64,000 bases of DNA, taken from NCBI GenBank assembly GCA_002897115.2, contig BCIH01000002.1:147591-211590 (forward strand), in the 5' to 3' direction. Of the stretch, positions 37,969 through 50,100 are shown in pieces; position 1 is the stretch's first letter, and each line of letters starts with the position of its first letter. Origin of the DNA: Prototheca cutis (Eukaryota > Chlorophyta > Trebouxiophyceae > Chlorellales > Chlorellaceae). The translations under genes were made by a program, and so were the position numbers. Under the pieces are notes generated by a model. The model was not told the DNA's origin, made no database searches, and saw only the letters and a program-made list of their open reading frames with translations.

Positions 37969-40814
37969 ATGTCGGCGGCCCACCGCAGACCCTCCCAGCG
38001 AGGGATTTTCGTCGGCATTCTTCTTATCGTGTCATTATACCTGTCGCCGACATGCCAGGCTATCCAACGGTCTCGAGTAGCGGGCGCGCTGGCGGGGTAC
38101 ATGAGCAATGACGACCTCCGAGTCTACATGCAGGCATACGCCCGGCGCTGCAGCTCCATTGCCAAGCTGCACTCCCTGGGCACAAGCGTGGATGGCAGGT
38201 GAGTTGCTTGACCGGTCTGGGAGGATGGAGTGACGAGGATGTCGCAACATTTTTGGTGGGACGTGCTGGTCGTGCACACGGATCTTCTGGGTGGAGCGGC
38301 GGCACCATCATGTGGCATGGCGGCTGGGTGCCGCCGTGTGGTTCCCATGTCATGCGCATGTCACCGTGTGCTCTCAAATGGCGCCATGCTGGTTCTACCA
38401 TGCCGCCCATTCACCAGCACTCTCTGTCCCTCCCCAGGCACATCATGGCGCTTGAAATTGCGCAGCGTCCGGGGTCCGAGGACGGCCTGCCCCACTTTCG
38501 TTACGTGGGCAACCTGCATGGCGACGAGCCAACGGGGAGGGTGCTGACGCTGGCGCTGGCGGAACTGCTGTGCGAGTCACAAAGCACCGATGACGAGGCG
38601 CAGCGGGTGCTGGCCAGCATGCACCTCTGGCTGCTGCCCACAGCGAACCCCGACGGCTTTGACCACCGCAGCAGAGCCAATGGGTAAGCGTAGGCGTTTA
38701 TGGAAGATGGTGGCCGTCGCCGGTGCAAAGGAGGAGTGATCGTGTGTTGTTCTCTAGAGTCGCTGCAACCTGGTTTCGAGGTCTTGGGAGTGGGGCCTGG
38801 TGGGATGACGACGCATCTGGTAGGGACGTCACATGTATACCTGGAACCACCCACCCACTACCCCGTAAGCAAGCGACATACCACTCACCTACCTGCCCAC
38901 TCCCCAATGCATGCCTGGCAGGAACAAGGTGGATCTGAACCGTGATTTCCCAGACCGGTTTTCGGAGGCGGGGATGGCGCCCAGCGGCACGGAGCAGCCA
39001 GAGACACAGATCCTCATGGACTGGTCAAAGTCCGTGGGCTTTGTCGCCTCTGCCGCAATGCACGAGGTACGCGTCTGTCACAAGGGCAGCGACTTGTTTT
39101 GTGGGTGTGGATATATGGGTTTGTGGGTGTGGGTGGGTGGGTGTGGATATATGGGTGTGGGTGTGGATATATGGGTTTGTGGGTGTGGGTGGGTGGGTGT
39201 GATATGGGGATGTGTGTGCAGAGAGAAACTGTTTGACAAGCTCATGAACCCCTCGTCTCCTGTCACTAACCAATGCCGCCCACCCTAGGGAGCGCTGGTT
39301 GCCAACTACCCATGGGACGGAAGTCCCAACAAGACTCAGGAGTACGTGGCCAGCCCCGACGACGCCACGTATCGCCACCTGGCAAAGACGTACGCCACGC
39401 AGCACCGGGATATGGCACTGCCCAGCAACAAGGTGCATGGGGTGGGGAAAGAGGGAAATTGCGGGGTTTGTGTGGTGGGCGACGGGTGCAATGTTCTGCG
39501 CACGCTTGCATGGTGCTGGTGCTCTTGTGCTGTTGTCTGTGCATGTGAGATGCTGCAGAAGCAGGGCTGCACCCGGACGATCAGCAGCAAACAGGCAATG
39601 ATGTAGGGCGACAGCCCGTGACCGCACAACCCCCTGCTGTTGAGCTCCGCATCCCCGCCCACCTCCCAAGCAAGGCCCCCCCCACCGTTGCAGGAATTTC
39701 CTCACGGCGGTACCACCAACGGCGCGGCGTGGTACCCCATCTATGGCTCCCTTCAGGATTGGAGTTACATCGTGACGGGGTCATTTGAGCTGACGCTGGA
39801 ACTTAGTCCGCAAAAGTGGCCCGATGCCGAGACGCTGCCCGACCTGTGGGAAGCCAACCAAAAGGCATTGCTGGCGCTGCCTCTGACGGCGTTGCTCGGC
39901 GGGTGCGCGGTGGGGATCTGTATGGAGTTTGCGAAGGAGGGACGGGACTCTGGCTTGTCGATGTAATGGTGCTGGTAATGTTCTGTTCTGTTCGGAGGGA
40001 GGGGGCTCATGATGTGATAGATGGACTGCTTCCTGGGTTGATAAAAAGCAGCACGTGCACCTGCACGCCCACCTGAGGCATGTTTTCTTTTGAGACGCAC
40101 GCTGTGGGGTGGGCCACTGGCTCAATCCCGCTTCAACACCATCACACATCGCCGCAGCATTCGAGGCAAGGTGGTGGGCACGGCGCCGCTGCGCCAGGGC
40201 GCTCTGCCGGTGCCTCTGCTGGCCAGCATCACAGGTACCACGCGCTGCCTGGGTGCAAGGAGATGAGCCTTGTCTTCGGGACAAGGGGGCGGGGGACAGA
40301 GACTGGCGCTGTGGCATACCTTTTCTCGCCCCACATTGCGTCATGAGGTGGATGCTCCAGCTCCACCCCCTCACACAAGCAGGCTACGCACCCCCACCCA
40401 TACATCCCTTGTGCTGCAGTGGAGGGCGTTCCAGATACTGTGACCCACACACGCGCAAAGTCCGGGAGGTTTGCGAGACCAGCGGCTCCCGGGACGTACG
40501 TCGTGCACGCCTGGGCCCCAGGGTATGCGCGAGCATCGCTGGAGACCACCGTGCCTGAAGACGGTTCCGGAGTCGAGCTGGAATTTGTGCTCGAGAAGGA
40601 GTCGGCGGCCGCGGCGACAGCTGCCGCCGCCGACAAGGCAGCAGCAGCAGTAGGCAGTGATATTGCAACGGAGATGGTGAGGCCGAGTCCCCTCGCCAGT
40701 CTCTGGCTGTTTCTGGGAGTTGCCGGGCTCGTACTTCTGGCGGTGCTCTGGGTCCGGCGCCCGCGGCCGCAGCAGCGGGTGCGGAAGCTCGCTCGGGCCG
40801 TGGCGGCAAAGTGA
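37969..40814 (+). CDS. Membrane-anchored M14 metallocarboxypeptidase (CPD/CPM/SOL1-like), 481 aa
   Basis: Removes basic C-terminal residues from peptides in the secretory pathway (family knowledge). Seven exons: 37969-38198, 38438-38683, 38922-39066, 39289-39432, 39694-39902, 40158-40234, 40420-40814. An N-terminal signal peptide (GIFVGILLIVSLYLSPTCQA) is present. Zinc ligands are HGDE in RYVGNLHGDEPTGR and the His in AAMHEGALVANYPWD. Substrate-binding NPDGFD and DLNRDFPDRF are intact, and the catalytic Glu is in FELTLELSPQKWP. GIRGKVVG begins the transthyretin-like domain. A Lys/Ala-rich linker and one transmembrane helix (LASLWLFLGVAGLVLLAVLW) with a basic tail end the protein. It resembles plant SOL1 and animal CPM/CPD single-domain forms. 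The intron at 39067-39288 holds a GT-rich minisatellite. Confidence 0.92.
39104..39202 (+). repeat. GT-rich minisatellite in a carboxypeptidase intron
   Basis: A block of about 57 bases containing GGATATATGGG and TGGGTGGG motifs is present nearly twice in tandem. The G-runs on the plus (sense) strand could form a G-quadruplex in the transcript; this is inference only. Confidence 0.85.
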
Positions 40815-41125
40815 TGCTTCGCACGGCAGTTTGTTGGTGCTGGAGTGTATGCACTGGCAGGCCTGAGCAATGATGAGTGGGAGGGGAAGGAGGTGCACCG
40901 GGAGCGCAACTCCCTGACCCAACTCCCCCCCGCGGGCAGAGCGAGTGGGGCCGGCCAGCCAGCCAGCCAGTGTCGAAAGTAGGGGTCGGCGGCGCCCTGA
41001 AACCGATTCGACAAGGGTGTATGATAGCGTCGCAAGGCTCGGTGATGCCAAGTTAGTTGCTTTGAGCATATCCGTCGGTAAATTCATGTAGCAACGCGAG
41101 TTGAGCACGCAAAAAGAGCGTCGTC
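40815..41125. other. Short intergenic region
   Basis: 311 bases between two plus-strand genes: carboxypeptidase 3' UTR and SPOUT1 promoter. Nothing else seen. Confidence 0.5.
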
Positions 41126-42818
41126 ATGGGCAGCAAGGTGAACGGTGTCGCCCAGGCGGACGGTCCTACCAGGTGCGACACTCGCATGCGCACGCTTCAG
41201 GAGCTGGTGTGTATTGCGTTTGCTTTGCATCATATGTGTAATCGAATTGTATGATGCTTGAACCGCCCATCCTGCAGTCCCCCCTTGCGGCATGCCACGG
41301 TGTCCATGGCGGTGGGTGCCTCCTGCGTGGACAACACCCAGAACCAGATGTTGGCGACACTGCTGGCCAGTCAAATTGCTAGGGCAGCGGCCATTTTCAA
41401 TGTGGACGAGGTGGTGGTGCTGGATGACGTAGCCAGGCCCAACAGGGACGTACCCAGCCCAGCCGCCAGCATGCTCGCCAAGGTCCTCCAATACCTTGAG
41501 ACACCCCAGTATCTCCGCAAGTAAGACTGCCGTGCATTTGTGCAGCAGCTGCTGCTGGTGGTGGTGGTGCTGCTGCGTTGTTATGGTGCTTCATATTGCT
41601 GCCGGAGCGTGGGACCCAGAGGAGCTGCCAGTCAAGATTGACTGCCATGCCGAGGTCTGGTCGCACTCATCAATTCTTGTTCCGGCAGCCATGCTTGATG
41701 CCCAGTCTGACCCAACAACAATCCACACACGCACAGGGCGCTCATTCCCATGCACCCTGAGCTCAAGTTTGCCGGGCTGATGCCGCCACTGGATGCCACC
41801 CACCACCTGCGGGCCAGCGAATGGGGCACGTACCGGGAGGGCGTCGTACGCCACAGCAGCGCCGACACCGGGTCCCTGATCGACGTCGGCCTTGACAATG
41901 TGAGATTATTGGCTTTCGGGGGTCGGCGGATGTTGTGTTGATTTCAGGAGGAGGGGCAGTCGAGGGGTGCCTGGCCCTGGCTGTGAATGCGGCCTGGGGC
42001 TGAAAGGCTGAGTTCTCTCCCTTGGTCCACCCTGTGAGCGACCAACTACCTGGCAACCACCTGGCAACACCGCAGGATGCCCTGATCGCGGAGCAGGTGG
42101 CGCCCGGCAGTCGTGTGACGCTGGAGGTGGGCCCTGCACCGCAGTTGACCGACGTGCACGGCCAGGAGGTCTACCTGGCCAAGCTGGCTTCGCCCGCTGA
42201 GCCACGGACAGTGGAGGGCCGCACTTGGGGTTACCTGGTCCGGTACGCCCCCACACTCCAGAGCATGCTGCAAGATTCATCCTTTGACGGTGTGTAGATA
42301 GGGGTTTTTTTTATGTTGGGTCGGTTTATAATGAAGGGGGGTTGCCTGGATAGGACAGGGAGGGCAAGAAGAAGTGGGGTGTTGGATGGGGCCACGGGCT
42401 GCAGGTTGGCAAGTAGCAGTGGGGATCAGCTTGCGTTGAGCGGGTCTAGAAGAATGCCCAGACACCCATATGCATCAGACATGCACCGAGCATAATCACT
42501 TGTGCCCCATACACGCACTCTTCAGGAGGCTACGATCTCTGCATCGGCACCAGTGAGCGGGGGGAGCAGACGGCGGCACATGAGCTGCAGTTCCGGCCGT
42601 ACCGCCATGCTCTCGTTGCCTTTGGCGGGCCTCAGGGCCTTGAACACTGCCTGCAGAACGACCCGTGGTGCGCCAAGTACAAGGATGTGAGCCAGCTGTT
42701 TGACAGGTACGTCAACACCTGCTTCCACCAGGGCAGCCGGACGATCCGGACGGAGGAGGCCATCTTCATTTCAATGAGCTTCCTCGACGCGAGCCTCCAA
42801 AATTCGTGCATGTCGTGA
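41126..42818 (+). CDS. SPOUT1: SPOUT-domain RNA methyltransferase (SPOUT1/CENP-32/C9orf114 type), 319 aa
   Basis: Putative knotted-fold RNA methyltransferase; the animal protein associates with the spindle and centromere. Five exons: 41126-41172, 41278-41520, 41737-41899, 42076-42289, 42526-42818, all phases consistent. Conserved blocks match the human family: ASCVDNTQNQMLATLLASQI, FNVDEVVVLDD, QYLETPQYLRKALIPMHPEL, FAGLMPPLDATHHLRASE, REGVV, WGYLVRYAPTL, GYDLCIGTSERGEQ, HALVAFGGPQGLE and YVNTCFHQGSRTIRTEEAIF. The last three form the cofactor-binding SPOUT knot region. The N-terminus is shorter than in animals, where a basic extension is present. The start ATG is followed by a 15-codon exon. 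The stop is only 145 bases before the next plus-strand gene. Confidence 0.93.
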
Positions 42819-42963
42819 TCCACGCTTGTACCACGCCCACTCTGTCGCCCTGCAAACATTGTAAATATTCATGCAACACGTTGGCAACGCAATTGAAGAA
42901 TAGGGATTGTGTGGCGCTATAAATCGGCACGGACAAGTGGTGAAGTGGGGCCGTCACCACGCC

Positions 42964-44771
42964 ATGGTGGTCCCCGAAAGGGATCATCTGCTCGTCGACA
43001 AGCATGCAGAGTACATAAAACGCATCAGCGAGGTGCGATCTGGGGATTGTTGGATATCATTGTGGAGTTCATGACTGTTTTGGCAGGTTTACGATGCATG
43101 ATCCTGAGGGAGACCACCGTGTGTCTCGGCATGCCAGTGCCTTTGGCCCTCCCTCTGCCCAGGCCTAGCTGACCTTCCTGCTCCAGTCATCTCTGCACAT
43201 TCACTGGTCTCCTTACACCCAGATGCCAAATCCTGATCGTGTCCCCCCCCCCCAAACACACACACCTAGCAGGATGAGGGCAGCTTTGAGTACCATGCAA
43301 CCGAACATTTCCGGGCGAGCGGTGTCTACTGGGGCCTTGCGGCACTGCACCTGCTGCACAAGCCAGACACGCTGGATGCCACCAAGCTCAAGGCCTGGGT
43401 GATGTCATGCCAGAAGTCCAACGGCGCATTTGGCGGCAGCCCACGGCACGACGGGCACCTGCTCTACACGCTGAGTGCGCTCCAAATACTGGCGTTGCTC
43501 GACGAGCTAGACGCCGTAGATGGAGACCAAATTGCGGAATGTACGTGTGGGTTGTGGGGGTGTGCTTTTTTCTCAATGTTTCTGGGAGGGACCGCCGTAA
43601 GCGCGCTGTTATGATGACGATTGGTCCAGCTGCCCCCCGGCGAGCCATTCCCCAAACTGCTGCAGATGTCGCGTCCCTGCAACAAGAGGATGGTTCATTC
43701 GCTGGGGACGAGTGGGGCGAGATAGACACCAGGTGCGTGGCAGGAGTGGCCTCGAGAGCATAGCAGAGATGGTCATGGACATCTGGCAACTGTCATGCGA
43801 GATCAGTCGGCTGCTACCCATCGCGACCTGAGGGGCCCCCCATCGCCTCCTGTTGTTCCCAGATTTTCGTACGTGGCACTGTACAGCCTGGCCCTGCTGA
43901 AGAGGATGGATGTCATCGATGTAAAGGCCGCTGTGGAATACGTCCGCCGGTGCAAGAACTTTGATGGTGGCTTTGGCGCGGTGCCAGGTATTGTTATCGT
44001 TTTGGGAGACGTGGGGGCTGAGGAGGGGATATGGCGAAGAGAGCGGCATAACGATTGGGGATGCCATGCCCCCATCAGTCGGGACCACTGCCTGCTGCTA
44101 GGCGTGGATGTGCCAGCACTTCCCAGAAATGCCTCATCCACCCCCCCCTTGGCCCTTCTCCAGGGGCGGAGTCGCACTCTGGCCAGATCTTCACGTGCGT
44201 GGCGGCCCTCAGCATCGCTGGCGCTGTTGATGACGTCGTCGACGCCGACCTCCTCGGCTGGTGGTGAGTGGTGGTATTTTTATGGGTGAGGTGCTCGGCT
44301 GCGTTTCAGGCGCTGAACTGGGCAACAGCATTCGGCCGTAACCGGCACGTGATACTCATGCATTCACCGACACCGTCGCCCATCCCAATTCAATGCAGGT
44401 TAGCAGAGCGACAGACGCCGTCTGGTGGGTTGAATGGCCGGCCCGAGAAGCTGCAGGATGTCTGCTATTCCTGGTGGTGCCTGTCAGCCCTTGCCATTCT
44501 GGGCCGGCTGGCCTGGATCGACCGGGGGGCGCTGACGGCATTCATCCTTGACTGCCAGGACGAGGAAGGCGGCGGCATCTCCGACCGCGCGGATGATGCT
44601 GTGGATGTCTATCACACCTTTTTCGGCATGGCTGGCCTGAGCCTGCTGGGGTACGAGGGGCTGGCCGAGATTGACCCCGTGTATGCGCTGCCCAGGGATC
44701 TCGTCCGACGTCTGGGCCTCCCTTCCCAGACACTCGCCCCGCCGCCAGGGGCCGCGGCGAGCGGTCCGTGA
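42964..44771 (+). CDS. RABGGTB: Rab geranylgeranyltransferase (GGTase-II) beta subunit, 333 aa
   Basis: Catalytic beta subunit that, with RABGGTA and Rab escort protein, prenylates Rab GTPases. Six exons: 42964-43032, 43273-43540, 43666-43732, 43863-43987, 44164-44263, 44399-44771, giving 333 aa (human 331). The order of family motifs is complete: [126 protein letters not shown]. Zinc ligands Asp and Cys (DVCYSWW) and His (VYHTFFG) are present. The C-terminal tail after [12 protein letters not shown] is slightly longer and Pro/Ala-rich. Two donors are of the GTGCG type. Confidence 0.95.
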
Positions 44772-44998
44772 CACAATTTTCCTTGCTTGTTTTTTGTTCA
44801 AAAGTAAGGGGTGGTGCACGTCCGCAGGAAACAAAGAATATTAACCTCCAGTGCTATATGTTAACAATGACGCCCGCGGGCCTCTACCCACCATGGCAAC
44901 GACCGGCAGCAGAATACCTCTGTCCATGGTGTGCAGGAAGCAACGAAGAAACCAGGCTAGGGCAAAAAGGAGTCTTCAATCAGCATTTCAAAACCCAC

Positions 44999-46744
44999 TC
45001 ATGAATCAGCCCGCTCAATCTCGATGTTGTCGATGAGCCGGACCGAGCCAAAGTGCACGGCCACGGCCGCAAGGGTCAGCTGCGGCCACTGCGTCGCTGG
45101 CACATCAGCGCCCACGGGTGTCAGCAGTCTGGCGTCCACGACCTGTGCGTAGTCCACCTTTCCACCTGCTGCGCTCACCGCAGCAGCAAACTGGGCGCTG
45201 AAGGTCGCTGGCGTAATGTCAGCGCCCCCCGCGCCCCGTGCCGCTTCGTGCAGCACGCACAGTGCGGCATGGATGCACGGCGCGGCGCTGCGGTGTTCGG
45301 GCTTGAGCAACAGGTTGCGGCTGCTCATGGCGAGTCCGTCCTCCTCCCGCTGGATGGGCATGCCGACGATGTCGATGGCAAAGTCTAGGTCCCGGGCCAT
45401 GCGCTGCAGGTGGATTTGATTGAGTTTGATTTGATTTGAATTTTGGGGGGTCATGGGGGATGAGGAGAAGACACGGACTGAAGTTCGGGCTCTAACAAGC
45501 CCGGGACGTTGCTGTCAAAGGCAGAGGATTCCGTGCAATCACGCGACGTGGTGACCAGAAATGGACCGCAGCTTAGAGCTGTCGCTCGTGCTCGTTGCTT
45601 CGTCCAAACCAATCGCTTGCTTGCGGACCTCGAGGATGCGCCACTGCTGGTAGTCTTTCTTTCCAAAATACGCCGCATCGGGCTCCACAGTGTTGAACAG
45701 CTTGGTCACGACCTGCGGCGAGCAGCAGGGTGTTTGCGTTGTTGGACCCCAGTGCGTTGCAGCTTTCGTTGATCGGTGGTCAAAGGGTTGTTGACCCGGT
45801 CAACGACACCACCGTCGTCGTCCACTGCCATCACCAACCTGTTCTCCCCCCATCAACTCCACATCACACACAAAACCTAAGACTAACTGTAGTGACGCCC
45901 CGGAAGAATGTGGGGCGGGAAACACTGCAGAGGCCTTCATTCAAACGTTCCACCTGGACCCAGGTCGAGTGGGCATCCGGGGCTTTGTCCCCGGCGACGC
46001 CCACGACCATCGAGCCATCGTCGGCCTGCTTGGCCCCGGCGTGGTACATCGTCCGGGGCATGTACACGGCGTCCACGCCCGCAGCGCGCAGCAACGCCAG
46101 GTCCTGCTCGGTGTTCTTGGGGTAGACGCCAAAGTCCTCGTTGGCGGAGAATTGCGTGGGGTTGACATAGATCGACACGATCACAACATCCTTGTCTTGA
46201 CTGTGGAGGCAAGCGTCGATGGTGGCGTTTAGCGCGGGGGCCGTTGTTGTGGGTTCCCATACAGTGCATTTTGCTTTTGCTTGGTGACAGGAGGAGCCTT
46301 GCGGTCACAGCAGGCATCGCTCTACCACACACTGCTGTACATGCCAGCCGGTGGCACTGTTCCCCCTCCACCCACCCCTGCCAATAAAAACGGGAACATG
46401 CAGCGACATACCGTGCCGCATTGACCAGGGAAATGTGGCCAGCATGGAGGCAGCCCTGCAGTGGGGCCAGGGGACAGTACGGCGGGGAGAGCTCGGCAGA
46501 GATCATGGCATAACCGGTCATTCAGCAAGCGAGGGAGGCCAGCAAGTCAAACACCTCCCTCCATGGCGCACGACCCACAAAGGACCATAGCCTGATCCAC
46601 AGATTACAACATGCTTCGTACCATGGTGGGAACAAACCCAATGCTCTTGCCCTGCTTGCGCTGCTCCCTCGAGAATGCACGGACATCCTTGGACTCGCGG
46701 AAGACAAGCGCTTGGCCTCCGGCCACCGGGGATGCGCCCGACAT
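44999..46744 (-). CDS. panC: Pantothenate synthetase (pantoate--beta-alanine ligase), 322 aa
   Basis: Condenses pantoate with beta-alanine using ATP, the last step of vitamin B5 synthesis; cytosolic in plants. Five exons (complement): 46622-46744, 46412-46455, 45888-46200, 45629-45712, 44999-45403, phases all consistent, 322 aa. The ATP-binding motif [15 protein letters not shown] is split by intron 1. [49 protein letters not shown] and [12 protein letters not shown] follow in family order. The N-terminus ([19 protein letters not shown]) shows no evident transit peptide. The C-terminal domain is typical, ending [13 protein letters not shown]. It is monofunctional, as in plants. Confidence 0.95.
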
Positions 46745-47117
46745 TGCTTCCCACAGTGCCTTTGGAGATCGGGTTTATTCGTTGAGTTTCATGCACGTCG
46801 CAGTGCATGGCCTAAAGAGTGCAGTGAGTCAGTCATTGATGAGGAATGCATGTCGTACTTGTTTCGTAAAGCCAGCCTCTCTGACGGCGCATGCTCGCGT
46901 GGTTTCGAGAGGGGGGGGTCGATGAGACGTGTTACAGCAACAGGCAGGTGTCTTGAAGAGTACAACAAATTCCAGTGCACAAGGCAATACATCAAACAAT
47001 AACTTCCTCCCCTAGGCGTTTAGGAAAAAAACAATTGCAATGCATTTGCAGGAAAGGAATGACTGGGTCAACACCAAACAAATGTGTCAAAGGCAGGGAG
47101 CTAGATTCTGCTTGGCA
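46745..47117. other. Short intergenic region
   Basis: 373 bases between two minus-strand genes; contains the panC promoter and the lipase 3' UTR. No other feature seen. Confidence 0.5.
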
Positions 47118-50100
47118 CTATTCTGCAACCAATTCGCGACGCTGATTTGTCCTGGGAATGCCGCCCTGAATATCGAAGTATTGGCGCGGGTCAAGGTGCT
47201 TCATGCGGCGCTTGAGCTCGGCGAATTTGGGCGACTTGGTCTTGGCATGTTCATCTGCGTCGCATGTGATGGAAGGGATGTGTGCGAGAGAGGTGCTGTT
47301 GTGTCAGTGGATATTTGCGCATAGCTGGCAAGCCGTGACAGTCGAAATCTGCTCGCCAGGATGCTGAAGATCATGATTCTAGTCGTGCACAGCGTGCAGG
47401 GGCCAGTGGGGAATGCAAGCACCTCCCATACGAGCGTGCAGCCTTCCCACGGTGCAGCAGCTTCCCATGGCAACCAATGCACCACCACCACCACGCACAA
47501 GCCAATCGACAACTGCCCCACCGTCAGAGAGACTTGCCTTTAGCTCTGGCCAGGGAAGCGTGTAGTGCCTGCCACACCGTGCTGCACAGGTGATCCCTGA
47601 GCATGTGGGGCGACAGCAGGATGCCCTCGTCGATGATGTCTTCCGGGGAGATCCATACCGCATCCCACAGCTTTTCCCGCCGTGTCTTGATAGGCCGCAC
47701 AAACACAATGCGGCCGGGCGGGTACATGTTCATGGGTTGCCCCATTGCCAACCGGCTCTCGTAGTACCGGCGCAGTACCTCCACTGACTCAGGAGGGATC
47801 TGGTCATAATCATAAAATAGGCTCCGGAAATCCTGTTTCCGGCGCTTCCACCAAGGATAAAAGGTGACCTGCGATGTGTTTGGCTTGTTGACTGTGTCGA
47901 AAGGGAAGGGGGGGTAGCACCTCTGTGGCGCACTGGAGTGATGTGTGCAGAACACAATCGCAGCCAATGCACGCCCTGGCAGGGCATGCCAGTGCTTTCA
48001 TGCCACCACACGAGACAGCGATTCCATGGACACACTCCCCCACGCACCGTGAGCTTGTGCTGCTTGCACCGTGCCAGACTGGTCACCATCTCGTCCATGA
48101 GCCGCCCCAGGTTGGCAACCGAAGCACGTGGGACGGCGTCCTTGCCTACTGCGACTGCACTTGGGACGAGTGTTGGCGGGGGACCGTTGGCAAGGAGCGT
48201 CGGCAGGACACATGGCTTGGAAGGAAAGCATGGTGTCAGGTGTCCAGACCTGAATCCAAATCCTCTGCCCCTTCCTTGGCCCCATTCCCATATGCAGCAC
48301 ACCTGTCGTTGTGAACGAGGCCATGGCATGGGCAAGGTTCTTGCTGACCAGCGCCCCGGGACAACTGTATGCATAGCACTTGAGGCCAGGGCAGGCATCG
48401 AGAAGCTGCAGCGAGATCAGCGCCGCCGCACCAGCCCCCAGGCTGCACAGGGTGCAAAGGGGGGAGCTGTTTGGGAGGGCTGCTTAGGGACTACCGTCCC
48501 ATATCAACAGTCATGAGTTTGCACGGTCCATGCACTTGATGTTGCTCCGGGTGACTGACTTGGCCACCACGCACCCACACCGCTCCCCCGCATTTCCCAC
48601 CCCAGTAGAGTCCATTCTCCTGCCCTGACTCCTGTCGCCGCGCATGACGCCAAGCCATACCTGTGCCCGACAACCAGAAACTGCCAGCCGTCGTCGACCA
48701 GCTTTTGCCGCATGATCTCGCCGACCTTGCAAGCCGGCGATTTCGACGATGCTTCGGCTTCTGAATTGTCCTCTTGATCATGAACCACAGTCACGGCCGG
48801 CGTGCCAGTGCCTGCTTTGTTGAGCAGGAATGTGTGTTTGTGTGTGAGCGCAGACAGCACGCAATGGCTGGCAGTAGTTGGATGACATCGATCCAAAGCC
48901 GCAACTTCATGGAGGCAACGTCATACCCAATGGCTGGTCCCAGCATCCCCAGACACTCGCCGTTGAGCTCTTGCTGTGGCGGCGTGGGTGCCTCGACGTC
49001 TTGCTGTGCTGCTGCCTCGGAGAACAGAGCCTCTCTGTCCCCGGCTTCTGGCGACACTTTTAAGCCCGGCGGCCCACTGCTCGCCCCGCCAGCACCTGGG
49101 AGGTTCTCCCAGAGTGCTTGCCCTGCAGCGCCCACTGCACTTTCCACTGCAGCCACCACGTCAGCCATTGCACTTGCCGATTCCCGTACACCCCCCGGCC
49201 CCTCTCCCGTATCCGCGTCGTAGATCGAGCCCCTGTTGGGCAGCGCCTGGCCCCGCGGCGCACGGCACGTGCCAGATTCTTCGCGACTTCCCATCAGCGG
49301 TGCCAGCATGCCCCGCGCCTCCATGTCAGCAAAGATGGCCTGCGCCGCCGCCATCATGCCCGCATGGCCAAAGCATGGCCCGCGAACACGCACACAGATG
49401 CTGGAGGGCAGCGAGTCATCCTCTAGCCGCGTTGCCGCCACGACGGCATCGGTGACCATGTCCGCTGCACTGATGGTTCCCCTGTTGCATTGAGCATATG
49501 TTTTTGGTGATCGTGATCATGGATGGGGAGAGGAGATGGATCTGAAAGGGTGCTTCGTCTGCCGCCCCAAGAAAATAAACAATTGCAGTGGAAACAATGC
49601 ATTGATCCATCGCCGCACCTGATGGCGAGGACGACGGCCTTGCGTCGGTGATCCAGCGCCACCATGTAAGGCAGGTGCGCCAGCACCCGGTTGGAACAGT
49701 TGAGGTGCAGCAGCTCGATGGAAGTATCGTCTTCCAGCTCTTCCAGCTCATTGAACCCGGCAAACACAACCTAGCGTGTTGGTTGGGTATCGTACGATGG
49801 CTTTGATTGAGTGTGTTGGGTTTGGGAGGGAGAGACAGAAACTCGCCATGAACGGGCCCATCATTGCCGTCGGGTTGACTATGCATCCACATATCTCTCG
49901 CAGGGTTCCAGAGCAAGAACAAACCAGACCGACAACAACATTGGATCAAAAACATCCATGTTGCACCCATGAAACCCTGGTCAACAAAGCTCACGTCCTG
50001 GGGTGCGGGAGGACGCAGGCAGGCGCAGTTAAAGAGCGTGTTTGGGTTCTCCACCTTGGGCTGCAGCGAGTAGACGGCGTACGCATACTTTAAGAAGTAC

